Of a stretch of 64,000 nt of DNA, positions 35,298 through 43,920 are shown piece by piece. Both the position numbers and the translations under genes were made by a program. The stretch's first letter is position 1. Every line of letters starts with the position of its first letter. Under the pieces are notes generated by a model. It saw nothing but the letters and a program-made list of their open reading frames with translations, was not told the origin of the DNA and ran no database searches. The stretch is from CAVSIP01 sp963728075 (GTDB lineage Bacteria; Actinomycetota; Actinomycetes; JAFAQI01; DASSKL01), in assembly GCA_963728075.1 (NCBI GenBank), contig CAVSIP010000008.1, positions 124,001 to 188,000 of the forward strand, read 5' to 3'.

Positions 35298-37460
35298 TCA
35301 GCCGGCCACACCGCCCAACGGGCCGTTGTGGGCCTGGATGAGCAGCGGTCCGAGCCAGTCTCGCGCGAGGGCTTCGGCAGCTTCGTCGGTGAAGTGGAAG
35401 CCGTCCGGACGCGCGTCGTTCACCCCGTCGACCGTGTCGCTGTACTGGCCGTTGGGGCAGACCTCGTCGAACAGGTCGGCGCTGCGCGCACCGACTATCC
35501 GCGGGTAGTCGACGGTGTCCAGGTCGCGCACCCGGCGGTCACCGTCGGTGAACCAGGGGAACAGCCGCTGCCAGTCCGCGCACGGTGCGTTCGCCACCAC
35601 AGTCGTCGCGCCCGACCGGTTCAGCGCGTCGACGAATGCCTGGTACTCGGACACCATCCAGTCGTCGAACTGCGGCTGTCCGGGCCCCTCCCACCCGGAC
35701 CAGGACGGCAGTCGCCGTTCGAAGGTCGCGTTGATGCCGTCCTCGACCAGCACGACGTCCGGAGCGAATCGCTGCGCCGCGGCGTAGCGGGGGCTCGAGG
35801 TGTCGCTCCACCAGTCGCACCAGGGCTTGACCGGGAACTCGTGGCCGGCGTCCAGGCGCCGGTCGACACCACGACTCACCGGGCACGCAGGGATCGCCAG
35901 GTTGTAGACCGCGACGTCCGACCGGTCCGCGGCCCATGCGACCAGCCCTCTGCCCAGGTTGTTGCCCACGGAGTCACCGACGACGAGGACCCGCAGGGCC
36001 CCCGGTGGGACGTCGGGTGGCGGCGGGGGCTGCGTGTAGTCGCGGTCCCCGCCCGTCAGGTCCTCCGGCAGGGGTGCCGGCTGCGATCGGCCCCGCGTAC
36101 GGCCCGCCCGCTGCGAGGGAGGCGGTTGCGGTCCGCTGCCGGGCGCCTGCGATGACCGGGTGATCGTCGTGGTGGACGCGACGCCCCCCGCTGGCAGCTG
36201 AGCTCCCGCGCCCGGGTTCGGTGCCGTGCCGTTCGCGACCGTCACCGGTGGCCGGGCCGGGTGCAGATCAGGCAGCAGGATGACTCCCGCCGCCATCGCG
36301 ACGACGAGGACACCGCTGGTGGCGCCGGTCAGCCAGGCCGAGAAGGCCGCGCCGGGCCGACCTGCGAAGGGCCGGCCGCTGCGCACCGGAGTCTCCACGA
36401 GGACGTAGGACAACGTCGCGGCGACCAGGGTCACCGCGCACCGGGCGGCGAGCAGCTGGGGGCCGTGCAAGCCGGTCCGCTGCGCGGTCAGCAGCAAGAA
36501 GATCGGCCAGTGGAACAGGTACACGCCGTAGGACACGATGCCGAGGAACTGCAGCGGCGCGAAGGTGATGGTCCGCCCCAGTCGTGACTGCGGCTGTACG
36601 ACGGCAGCGATCACCAGGGCGCTGCATCCGGCGGCGACCAGCAGACCGCCCCGGAACATGCGCTCGTCACCGTACGGCAGGTTGGTCACCATCACCCCCA
36701 GCACCACGAGAGCGAGGGTGGCCCCGGCGTCGAGACCCCGCTGGGCGGATCGCCCCACGGGGCGGATGCCGTCCCGCTGCACGAGAGCGAGAGCCAGCAG
36801 GACTCCCACGAGGATCTCCGCGATCCGCGTGTCCGTGCCGTAGTAGGCCCTGCTGATCGACGCGCCGTGGGCGGTCAGCACAACGCCGAGCGCCGCCGAG
36901 ACGACGAGCAGCTGGCCGGCGACCAGCGCGAGCGCCCGCCGGCCACCGCGGCGCAGCAGCACGGCGGCGAGGACGGGAAAGACCAGGTAGTACTGCTCCT
37001 CGACCGCCAGCGACCAGAAGTGCTGGAACGGCGACGGCAGCGAGAACAGGTCGGCGTAGCTCTGGTGGGCGAACACGAACCGCCAGTTCGCGACCCACAA
37101 CGCCGCGGCGACCGCGTCCCCCACCAGGCCGCGTCCGGCGTGCTGGGACGACGCGGCGACGACCACGGCCACGAGCGGGAAGCACAGCAGCACCCCTGGC
37201 ACGAGGCGCCGGGCCCGGCGTGCCCAGAACGCGCGCAGGGAGATCCGGCCGCTGCGCCCGTGCTCGACCAGCAGGAGGGATGTGATGAGGAAGCCGGACA
37301 GGGTGAAGAACACGGTCACCCCGAGGTAGCCGCCGCGTGCCTGCGCGACACCGCCGTGCTGCAGCAGCACCAGCCCTACGGCGAGGCCGCGCAGGACGTC
37401 CAGGGCGGGCAGGTAGGGAAGTCGTGCCGTGACCTGCGGCTCCGTGCTCGTCTCGCGCAT
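35298..37460 (-). CDS. OafA/YrhL-type acyltransferase with C-terminal SGNH domain
   Basis: 720 residues. Residues 15-370 hold about ten transmembrane helices of the acyltransferase 3 family, with the catalytic-region pattern LVLLQHGGVAQARGGYLGV and FTLSGFLITSLLLVEHG, then a Pro/Thr/Gly-rich linker. The C-terminal 290 residues are a periplasmic SGNH domain (VLVVGDSVGNNLGRGLVAWA, VLVEDGINATFE) ending in DGFHFTDEAAEALA. Such fusions O-acetylate cell-surface polysaccharides. ATG 37460 is chosen; the reading frame stays open much further upstream but only as a shadow of the next gene. Confidence 0.92.
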   Translation of the reverse strand: MRETSTEPQVTARLPYLPALDVLRGLAVGLVLLQHGGVAQARGGYLGVTVFFTLSGFLITSLLLVEHGRSGRISLRAFWARRARRLVPGVLLCFPLVAVVVAASSQHAGRGLVGDAVAAALWVANWRFVFAHQSYADLFSLPSPFQHFWSLAVEEQYYLVFPVLAAVLLRRGGRRALALVAGQLLVVSAALGVVLTAHGASISRAYYGTDTRIAEILVGVLLALALVQRDGIRPVGRSAQRGLDAGATLALVVLGVMVTNLPYGDERMFRGGLLVAAGCSALVIAAVVQPQSRLGRTITFAPLQFLGIVSYGVYLFHWPIFLLLTAQRTGLHGPQLLAARCAVTLVAATLSYVLVETPVRSGRPFAGRPGAAFSAWLTGATSGVLVVAMAAGVILLPDLHPARPPVTVANGTAPNPGAGAQLPAGGVASTTTITRSSQAPGSGPQPPPSQRAGRTRGRSQPAPLPEDLTGGDRDYTQPPPPPDVPPGALRVLVVGDSVGNNLGRGLVAWAADRSDVAVYNLAIPACPVSRGVDRRLDAGHEFPVKPWCDWWSDTSSPRYAAAQRFAPDVVLVEDGINATFERRLPSWSGWEGPGQPQFDDWMVSEYQAFVDALNRSGATTVVANAPCADWQRLFPWFTDGDRRVRDLDTVDYPRIVGARSADLFDEVCPNGQYSDTVDGVNDARPDGFHFTDEAAEALARDWLGPLLIQAHNGPLGGVAG

Positions 37461-37592
37461 GTGCCTACCTCGAACTCGGCTGTTCAGCAGCCTTCGACGC
37501 GGCGGCGGCAGGTCCTGCCGGTGGCCCCGGAGCCGGGCCCGAGGACCCGCGGTGTGATGCGCGTCACTCGCGAGGATGCAAGACTCGGGCGT

Positions 37593-40193
37593 ATGGCGGA
37601 GTCGAACAGCAACGGGTCCGGGGTCGGCACCCCGGACGTGGACGTCGTGGTGGTGGGGGCCGGCTTCTCCGGTCTGTACCTGCTCCACCGGTTGCGGCGG
37701 CTTGGGTTCTCCGTGCACGTGTTCGATGCGGCCGGCGACGTGGGCGGCACGTGGTACTGGAACCGCTACCCCGGCGCCCGGTGCGACATCCCGACCACCG
37801 ACTACACGCTCAGCTTCGACCCGGAGCTCGACAACGCCTGGACCTGGTCGGAGAAGTACGCGACCCAGCCGGAGATCCTCGCCTACCTCGGCTTCGTCGC
37901 CGACCGCTACGACCTGCGGCGCGACATCACCTTCAACACCCGGGTGGAGGGCGCCGAATGGGATGACGCCGCGGCCGTCTGGCGCGTGCGTACGGACGGT
38001 GGCCGCCGGGTGACCTGCCGCTACTACGTGATGGCCAGCGGGTGCCTGTCCCTGCCCAAGACGCCCGACATCGACGGTGCCGACAGCTTCGCCGGCGAGG
38101 TGTACTTCACCGGCAAGTGGCCACACGAGCCGGTCGACTTCACGGGCAAGCGGGTGGCCGTGATCGGCACGGGATCCTCGGCGATCCAGTCGATCCCGCT
38201 CATCGCCCGGCAGGCGGCCCAGCTGACCGTCTTCCAGCGCACGCCGAACTTCTCCATCCCGGCCCACAACGGGCCCGCACCGAAGGGCCGGGTCGAGCAG
38301 CTCGCCGCGGACCGTGACGGCTACCGGCAGGCGGCGAAGTGGTCCCGTGGCGGCATCCCGACCGAGGTCACCGAGGTCATGGGGGTCACCGCGCCGCCCG
38401 AGGTCGCGCGGGAGCGGTTCGAGGCGGCGTGGGAAGCCGGTGAGCTGTTCGCCATCCTCGGGGTCTTCGCCGACCAGGGCGTGAACCCGGCGTCGAACGA
38501 GATCGTCGCCGAGATGATCCGCGAGAAGATCCGCGCAGTCGTGACCGACCCGGAGACGGCCGAGGCGCTGTGCCCGAAGGGCTACCCGTTCGGTACCAAG
38601 CGGCCGTGCCTGGACACCGGCTACTTCGAGACGTTCAACCTGCCGCACGTGCGGCTGGTCGACCTGCGCCGCAACCCGATCGTCCGCATCACTGCGAGCG
38701 GCATCGAGACCGCCGAGGAATCGCTCGAGTTCGACGCGGTCGTGTACGCCACGGGCTTCGACGCGATGACGGGCCCGCTCGTCGCCGTCGACGTGAAGGG
38801 CCGCGACGGGGTGACGCTGAAGGAGAAGTGGGCCGACGGCCCCTCGACCTACCTCGGCCTCACCACTGTCGGGTTCCCCAACTTCTTCGCGATCACAGGT
38901 CCGGGCAGCCCGTCGGTGCTGTCGAACATGGCCGTGTCCATCGAGCAGCACGTCGAGTGGGTGTCCGACTGCCTGGTCCACCTCCGTGAGCAGGGCACGC
39001 ACACCATCGAGCCCACCCCGCTCGCCGAGGACGGCTGGAACCAGCACGTCGCCGACTGCGCGGCGATCACCCTCTACCCGCAGACGGACTCCTGGTACAT
39101 GGGGGCGAACGTTCCCGGCAAGCCACGGGTGTTCTACCCGTACATCGGCGGGGTCGACCGCTACCGGGCCGCGTGCGACGAGGTCGTCGAGCAGGGGTAC
39201 CTGGGTTTCCGGCTGACCGGTCCGGCCGGGACGCAGTGCACCGACGGCGTGGTCCGCCGCCTGCAGCCCGACGTCGCGCTGGTGCTCGAGGCCATGGCCG
39301 CGATGGGGCTACCGCCGCTGGAGACCCTCCCGGTGCCGGAGGCCCGCGCGTTCATGCAGGTGGCCTCTGCGGAGCGCCCGCCGGGACCGGAGCTGGCCGA
39401 GGTCGTCGACGGGGAGCTGCCCGGAGCGGACGCGGCGCTGGGCTACCGCCTGTACCGCCCGCACGGGGCGGGACCGCACCCCGTGGTCGTGTACTTCCAC
39501 GGCGGCGGGTGGGTGCTGGGCGATCTCGACTCCGACGACCCGCTGTGCCGTGACCTGGCCGCCCGCTCGGGTGCGCTGGTCGTGTCGGTGAACTACCGGC
39601 ACGCGCCCGAGCACCGCTTCCCGGCCGCCGCCGATGACGCGTACGCGGCCGTGCGCTGGGTCGCCGAGAACGCCGAGGCGCTGGGCGGAGCACCGGGGCC
39701 GATCGCGGTGGCCGGCTGGAGTGCCGGGGGCAACATCGCGACCGTGGCCTGCCAGCTCGCCCGCGACGCCGGCGGCCCCGAGATCGCCGGCCAGCTGCTG
39801 CTCACGCCGGTGACCGACTGTGACACCGCCACCGGGTCCTACGCCGAGAACGCTGACGGCTACGTGCTCACCGCCCCGCTCATGCGCTGGTTCTGGGACC
39901 ACTATGCGGACGAGCCCCAGCGCACGGACCCGAAGGCCTCGCCGTTGCGAGGCTCGCTCGCCGGCCTGCCGCCGGCGACGATCGTCACGGCCGACTTCGA
40001 CCCCCTGCGCGACGAGGGGCGGGCGTACGCCGAAGCCCTCACCGCCGCCGGGGTGCCCGTACGTCACATCCGGGCGCGCGGGCACACCCACACGTCGGTG
40101 ACGATGGTCGACGTCGTGATCTCCGGCGCCCCGGTGCGCGAGGAGATGGCCGCCGAGCTGCGCGCGATGCTGCGCGCGCCCGTGCATGCCTGA
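37593..40193 (+). CDS. Baeyer-Villiger monooxygenase fused to alpha/beta-hydrolase esterase
   Basis: 866 residues, two enzymes in one chain. Residues 1-540 are a flavoprotein BVMO: first Rossmann motif VVVVGAGFSGLYLLHRL, second VAVIGTGSSAIQSIPLI, and the fingerprint at 166-177, FAGEVYFTGKWP, where the usual His is Phe172. Residues 560-866 are an HSL-type esterase with HGGGW (H636), nucleophile S710 in GWSAGGN, Asp803 in DPLRDEG and His near 831. The monooxygenase turns a ketone into an ester (O2, NADPH) and the esterase would split it to alcohol and acid. The ATG at 37593 is preferred; the frame is open upstream as shadow sequence. It overlaps the GH3 gene by 8 bases. Confidence 0.88.
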   Translation: MAESNSNGSGVGTPDVDVVVVGAGFSGLYLLHRLRRLGFSVHVFDAAGDVGGTWYWNRYPGARCDIPTTDYTLSFDPELDNAWTWSEKYATQPEILAYLGFVADRYDLRRDITFNTRVEGAEWDDAAAVWRVRTDGGRRVTCRYYVMASGCLSLPKTPDIDGADSFAGEVYFTGKWPHEPVDFTGKRVAVIGTGSSAIQSIPLIARQAAQLTVFQRTPNFSIPAHNGPAPKGRVEQLAADRDGYRQAAKWSRGGIPTEVTEVMGVTAPPEVARERFEAAWEAGELFAILGVFADQGVNPASNEIVAEMIREKIRAVVTDPETAEALCPKGYPFGTKRPCLDTGYFETFNLPHVRLVDLRRNPIVRITASGIETAEESLEFDAVVYATGFDAMTGPLVAVDVKGRDGVTLKEKWADGPSTYLGLTTVGFPNFFAITGPGSPSVLSNMAVSIEQHVEWVSDCLVHLREQGTHTIEPTPLAEDGWNQHVADCAAITLYPQTDSWYMGANVPGKPRVFYPYIGGVDRYRAACDEVVEQGYLGFRLTGPAGTQCTDGVVRRLQPDVALVLEAMAAMGLPPLETLPVPEARAFMQVASAERPPGPELAEVVDGELPGADAALGYRLYRPHGAGPHPVVVYFHGGGWVLGDLDSDDPLCRDLAARSGALVVSVNYRHAPEHRFPAAADDAYAAVRWVAENAEALGGAPGPIAVAGWSAGGNIATVACQLARDAGGPEIAGQLLLTPVTDCDTATGSYAENADGYVLTAPLMRWFWDHYADEPQRTDPKASPLRGSLAGLPPATIVTADFDPLRDEGRAYAEALTAAGVPVRHIRARGHTHTSVTMVDVVISGAPVREEMAAELRAMLRAPVHA

Positions 40194-42636
40194 CCCAGAG
40201 GCAGATCTCGAGGACGCGCTCGGGCGCCTGACGCTCGAGGAGAAGGTGGCGCTGACCGCCGGGGTGGACCTCTGGCACCTCCCGGCCGTGCCGCACGTCG
40301 GCCTCGCGGCGCTGACCATGAGCGACGGCCCGGTCGGGGTGCGCGGGCGGCATGCCGCCGGCGGGCCGCCCTCTGCCTGCTTCCCCTGCGGCACCGCGCT
40401 CGCGGCGACCTGGGACGTCGCGCTGGTCGAGCGCGTGGGTCGCGAGCTCGGCGCCGAGGCGCGGGCGAAGGCGGCGCACCTGCTCCTCGCGCCCACGGTG
40501 AACATCCACCGGCACCCGCTCGCCGGCCGCAGCTTCGAGTGCTACTCGGAGGACCCGGTGCTGACCGCGCGCACCGCCGTCGCGTACGTCACCGGGGTGC
40601 AGAGCCAGGGGGTCGGTGCCTGCATCAAGCACTTCGTCGCCAACGACTCCGAGTTCGAGCGGTTCACCATCTCCTCCGAGGTGCCGGAACGAGCCTTGCG
40701 CGAGATCTACCTGCGGCCGTTCGAGGTCGCCCTGCGCGAGGCGCACCCCTGGGCGGTCATGTCCGCCTACAACCGGCTGTCCGGCACCTGGTGCAGCGAG
40801 AACCGCTGGCTGCTGACCACCGTGCTCCGGGAGGAGTGGGGCTACGACGGCCTGGTCGTCTCCGACTGGTACGGCACGCACAGCACGGCCGAGGCGCTCG
40901 CGGCGGGCCTCGACGTGGAGATGCCCGGCCCCACCCAGCACCGGGGCGGCGCGCTGCTCGACGCGCTCACCACGGGGACGGTGGAGGAGTGCCAGCTGGA
41001 CGAGGCGGTCCGGCGAATCCTGCTCCTCGCCCGGCGGACCGGTGCGCTGGCGGACCGGCACGATCCGCCGGAGGAGCGTGCGGACGACGTCCCGGACCGG
41101 CGAGCGGTGGCTCGCGAGGCGGCCGCCGCTGCCATCGTGCTGCTGCGCAACGAGCCGGTGCAGGGAACCCCCGTGCTCCCCCTGGACGGCCGGCGGTTGC
41201 GCCGCATCGCCGTGGTCGGTCCCAACGCCGACGCGCACAACATCCTCGGCGGAGGCTCGGCATCCGTCTCGCCGTACTACGCGCTCTCGGTGCTGGAGGG
41301 GCTGCGCGAGCGGTTCCCCGACGCCGACGTTCGCCACGAGCCGGGCTGCGGCATCACCCGCTACCCGCCCGCCGTCGACCTGCGGTGGACGAGCGCCCGC
41401 TCCGGTGAGCCCGGCATCGACGTCGACTACTTCGCGGGCGAGAAGCCGGCCGGGGAGCCGGTGGCCCACCAGGTCACCCGCCGCGGCCACATCGGCTGGT
41501 CCGGGCGCAACCCGGGTGACGTCGAGGGCCCCTGGTCGGCCGTGCTCAGCACCCGCCTGGAGGTCCCCGCCGGCGGCCGCTACCTGCTCCAGGCGGGCAG
41601 CACGGCGAGGTTGCGCCTGCTGCTGGGAGACGAGGTGCTCGTCGAGGACTGGACGCTGGCCGAGCGGCACCGCCGCCATGAGATCGAAGTCGACCTGCAG
41701 GCGGGACGGTCGTACGACCTGCGGTGCGAGCTCGGCAGCCCGCCTGAGGGCAGCACGGGTGCTGCGCGGGTCGGGGTCGAGCTGCGGATGCAGGCCCCGC
41801 TTCCCGACGACGCCTTCGACCGGGCGGTGCAGCTCGCCCGCGAGTGCGACGTCGTGGTGCTCGTCGTCGGCACCAACGGCGACTGGGAGACCGAGGGGCG
41901 GGACCGTCACACGCTGGACCTGCCCGGCGACCAGGCCGCTCTCGTCGAGGCGGTAGCCGCTGCCAACCCCCGTACGGCGGTCGTGGTCAACGCCGGAGCG
42001 CCGGTGGCGATGGACTGGGCCGACCGGGTGCCCGCCGTGCTGCAGTCGTGGTTCCTCGGCCAGGAGACCGGCAACGCGGTGGCCGACGTCCTGGCGGGCG
42101 ACGTCGACGCGTCCGGCCGGCTGCCGACGACGATCCCGCGGCGGCTGGAGGACACGCCTGCCTACACGTCGTACCCGGGGGAGTCCGGCCGGGTGGACTA
42201 CGGCGAGGGGCTGTTCGTCGGCTACCGCTGGTACGACGCGCGCGGCATCCCGCCGCGCTACCCCTTCGGGCACGGGCTGTCCTACACGACGTTCGCGTAC
42301 GGCTCCGCGCGCGTGGAGTCCGTCGCCCACGGCGGCGCGACCGTGGCTGTGGACGTCACCAACTCCGGTGCCCGCCGCGGTGCCACTGTCGTTCAGGCCT
42401 ACGTCGCGCCACGGGAGTCGTCCGTCGCCCGCCCGCCCAAGGAGCTGCGGGCGTACGCGAAGGTCTGGCTGGAGCCGGGGACCGGCGAGACCGTGCTCTT
42501 CGAGCTCGACCGCGAGGCGTTCGCGTACTGGAGCCCCGCCGACCACGCCTGGCGGGCCGACCCGGGGCCGTACGACGTGCTGCTCGCCACATCGGCGGCG
42601 AACGTCGTGGCCACCGTGGAGGTGCCGCTGCCGTGA
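40186..42636 (+). CDS. GH3 family beta-glucosidase with PA14-like insert
   Basis: 816 residues, no signal peptide. N-terminal (alpha/beta)8 domain with the nucleophile Asp227 in GLVVSDWYGTHS and HFVANDSEFERF; a PA14-like carbohydrate-binding insert at about 390-540; the C-terminal alpha/beta sandwich (VLVVGTNGDWETEGRDR, PFGHGLSYTTF); and a fibronectin-III-like end. This domain order is that of GH3 enzymes acting on beta-glucosides or glycosylated natural products. ATG overlaps the BVMO-esterase stop region, so the two genes are likely cotranscribed; a shared pathway is possible but not shown. Confidence 0.92.
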   Translation: MPDPEADLEDALGRLTLEEKVALTAGVDLWHLPAVPHVGLAALTMSDGPVGVRGRHAAGGPPSACFPCGTALAATWDVALVERVGRELGAEARAKAAHLLLAPTVNIHRHPLAGRSFECYSEDPVLTARTAVAYVTGVQSQGVGACIKHFVANDSEFERFTISSEVPERALREIYLRPFEVALREAHPWAVMSAYNRLSGTWCSENRWLLTTVLREEWGYDGLVVSDWYGTHSTAEALAAGLDVEMPGPTQHRGGALLDALTTGTVEECQLDEAVRRILLLARRTGALADRHDPPEERADDVPDRRAVAREAAAAAIVLLRNEPVQGTPVLPLDGRRLRRIAVVGPNADAHNILGGGSASVSPYYALSVLEGLRERFPDADVRHEPGCGITRYPPAVDLRWTSARSGEPGIDVDYFAGEKPAGEPVAHQVTRRGHIGWSGRNPGDVEGPWSAVLSTRLEVPAGGRYLLQAGSTARLRLLLGDEVLVEDWTLAERHRRHEIEVDLQAGRSYDLRCELGSPPEGSTGAARVGVELRMQAPLPDDAFDRAVQLARECDVVVLVVGTNGDWETEGRDRHTLDLPGDQAALVEAVAAANPRTAVVVNAGAPVAMDWADRVPAVLQSWFLGQETGNAVADVLAGDVDASGRLPTTIPRRLEDTPAYTSYPGESGRVDYGEGLFVGYRWYDARGIPPRYPFGHGLSYTTFAYGSARVESVAHGGATVAVDVTNSGARRGATVVQAYVAPRESSVARPPKELRAYAKVWLEPGTGETVLFELDREAFAYWSPADHAWRADPGPYDVLLATSAANVVATVEVPLP

Positions 42637-42651
42637 ACCGTCCCCGGGCAG

Positions 42652-42686
42652 CCGGTAGGGCTGGCGTATCGCGCCAGCCCTACCGG
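42652..42686. terminator. hairpin terminator between convergent genes
   Basis: A perfect 15-bp stem (42652-42666 with 42672-42686) around TATCG, placed between the GH3 stop (42636) and the stop of the DUF3068 gene on the other strand. Confidence 0.7.
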
Positions 42687-42718
42687 TAACGTCCGCTACG
42701 GTCCGGTCCCGCCTTCCT

Positions 42719-43762
42719 TCACACGCCGACCGGGGCGCGAGCGATAACCTCCGGAGCCGCCGGGCGGCGGCGCCGCGAGGCGACGAACGCACCGGCAAGA
42801 GCCGCGATGCCGAGCAACCCCATGATCCCGGGCACCGCGTCGCCGAGCCAGAACACCAGCCGGTGCGCGTCCTTGGCCTCGTTGGCCGCATCACGCGCAC
42901 TCGCCGGGGTCAGCTGGAACGAGCCTTCGAACACCGGCGCCAGGGGCACGAGCTGCCCGTTCACCGTCAGCGCCGCCATCTGGGTCTCGGCGCGCTGCAG
43001 GTCCACCACGATCCCGGTGAGCGGGTCGACCCAGTACGTCGCCTGCTCGGCGTAGGTGTAGGTGAGCGGCACCGGGTCGGGCTGCGTGGCGAGCGCCGCG
43101 CTCAGGGGGGCGAGCTGTTCCGCCGTCAGCCCGAGCTGCGGTGCGAGGCCGAGGAGCATCGCCTTGGGCACGGCTGCGGGCAGCGCCTTGAGCGTCTCCG
43201 GGTCCACGACCTTGGTCGCCGGGATGTCGGCACTGAAGACGTAGGTCTTGATGCCGGCGTGGGTCTCCGTCCGCAGGTAGGTGTCCTTCACCGTGGCGTT
43301 GATCTCGGCGTTGTAGCCGGTGTAGTCGCGCGCCTTGGTCTGGAACGGGAAGTTGACGCTGATCCCGCCGGGCTTGAGAACCCCTGCACGGTTGGCGAAC
43401 CCGGTGTCCCCGACGAGGTCCTTGCGGTCCAGCGAGTAGTCGTGCTGGGTCTGCATGAGCACCTGCCCGTCCCGGTACACGGTCCGGGTCTCGCGCAGCA
43501 GGGCGGAGTTTCCCTTGGTCTCGAGGACCTGCACCCGCCAGTCGACCGGGTAGCTCACGTTCGTGAGCAAGGCCCCTTGCACGTTGCCTGCCGCGAGGGC
43601 GGTCGGGTCGAGCATGGTCTTGAGTGCGACCGTCCCGTGCCGGGTGCGGTCGATGTCACCGGGCAGCTTCAGCTGCCCCGGGACGATCACGTAGTGCAGT
43701 ACCGCAGCGCCGGCTAGCAGGAGCAGACCTACCACGCTCAGCGCCGCCACGATCTTGCGCAT
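42719..43762 (-). CDS. DUF3068 family membrane-anchored protein
   Basis: 347 residues. An N-terminal helix (VVGLLLLAGAAVLHYVIVPG) and a C-terminal helix (GIMGLLGIAALAGAFVAS) flank an extracytoplasmic region with GDIDRTRHGTVALKTMLDPT, the layout of the DUF3068/porin-PorA-like family of actinobacteria. In mycobacteria related proteins occur near envelope lipid genes; function unproved. ATG 43762 was chosen because it begins the signal-anchor; the frame continues upstream without conservation. Divergent from the sialidase-like gene. Confidence 0.82.
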   Translation of the reverse strand: MRKIVAALSVVGLLLLAGAAVLHYVIVPGQLKLPGDIDRTRHGTVALKTMLDPTALAAGNVQGALLTNVSYPVDWRVQVLETKGNSALLRETRTVYRDGQVLMQTQHDYSLDRKDLVGDTGFANRAGVLKPGGISVNFPFQTKARDYTGYNAEINATVKDTYLRTETHAGIKTYVFSADIPATKVVDPETLKALPAAVPKAMLLGLAPQLGLTAEQLAPLSAALATQPDPVPLTYTYAEQATYWVDPLTGIVVDLQRAETQMAALTVNGQLVPLAPVFEGSFQLTPASARDAANEAKDAHRLVFWLGDAVPGIMGLLGIAALAGAFVASRRRRPAAPEVIARAPVGV

Positions 43763-43920
43763 CTGGCGCCACCACCCTCCTGGTCTCCACGACCGTCGCT
43801 CGGCCAGGTCCCGGTGCACAGGGGAGAACGTCACGGCGGCGAGGGTCTTCGGTAGCCGACCGCGACTTTTGACATGGTTCGTCGTTATCCGGGTGCCCAC
43901 CTTCCCGACCTGGAGGCAGC

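Noticed and set aside
36867..37592. An N-terminal extension of the BVMO-esterase
   Set aside because: This stretch is low-complexity shadow of the acyltransferase gene on the other strand; the Rossmann fold begins right after 37593.
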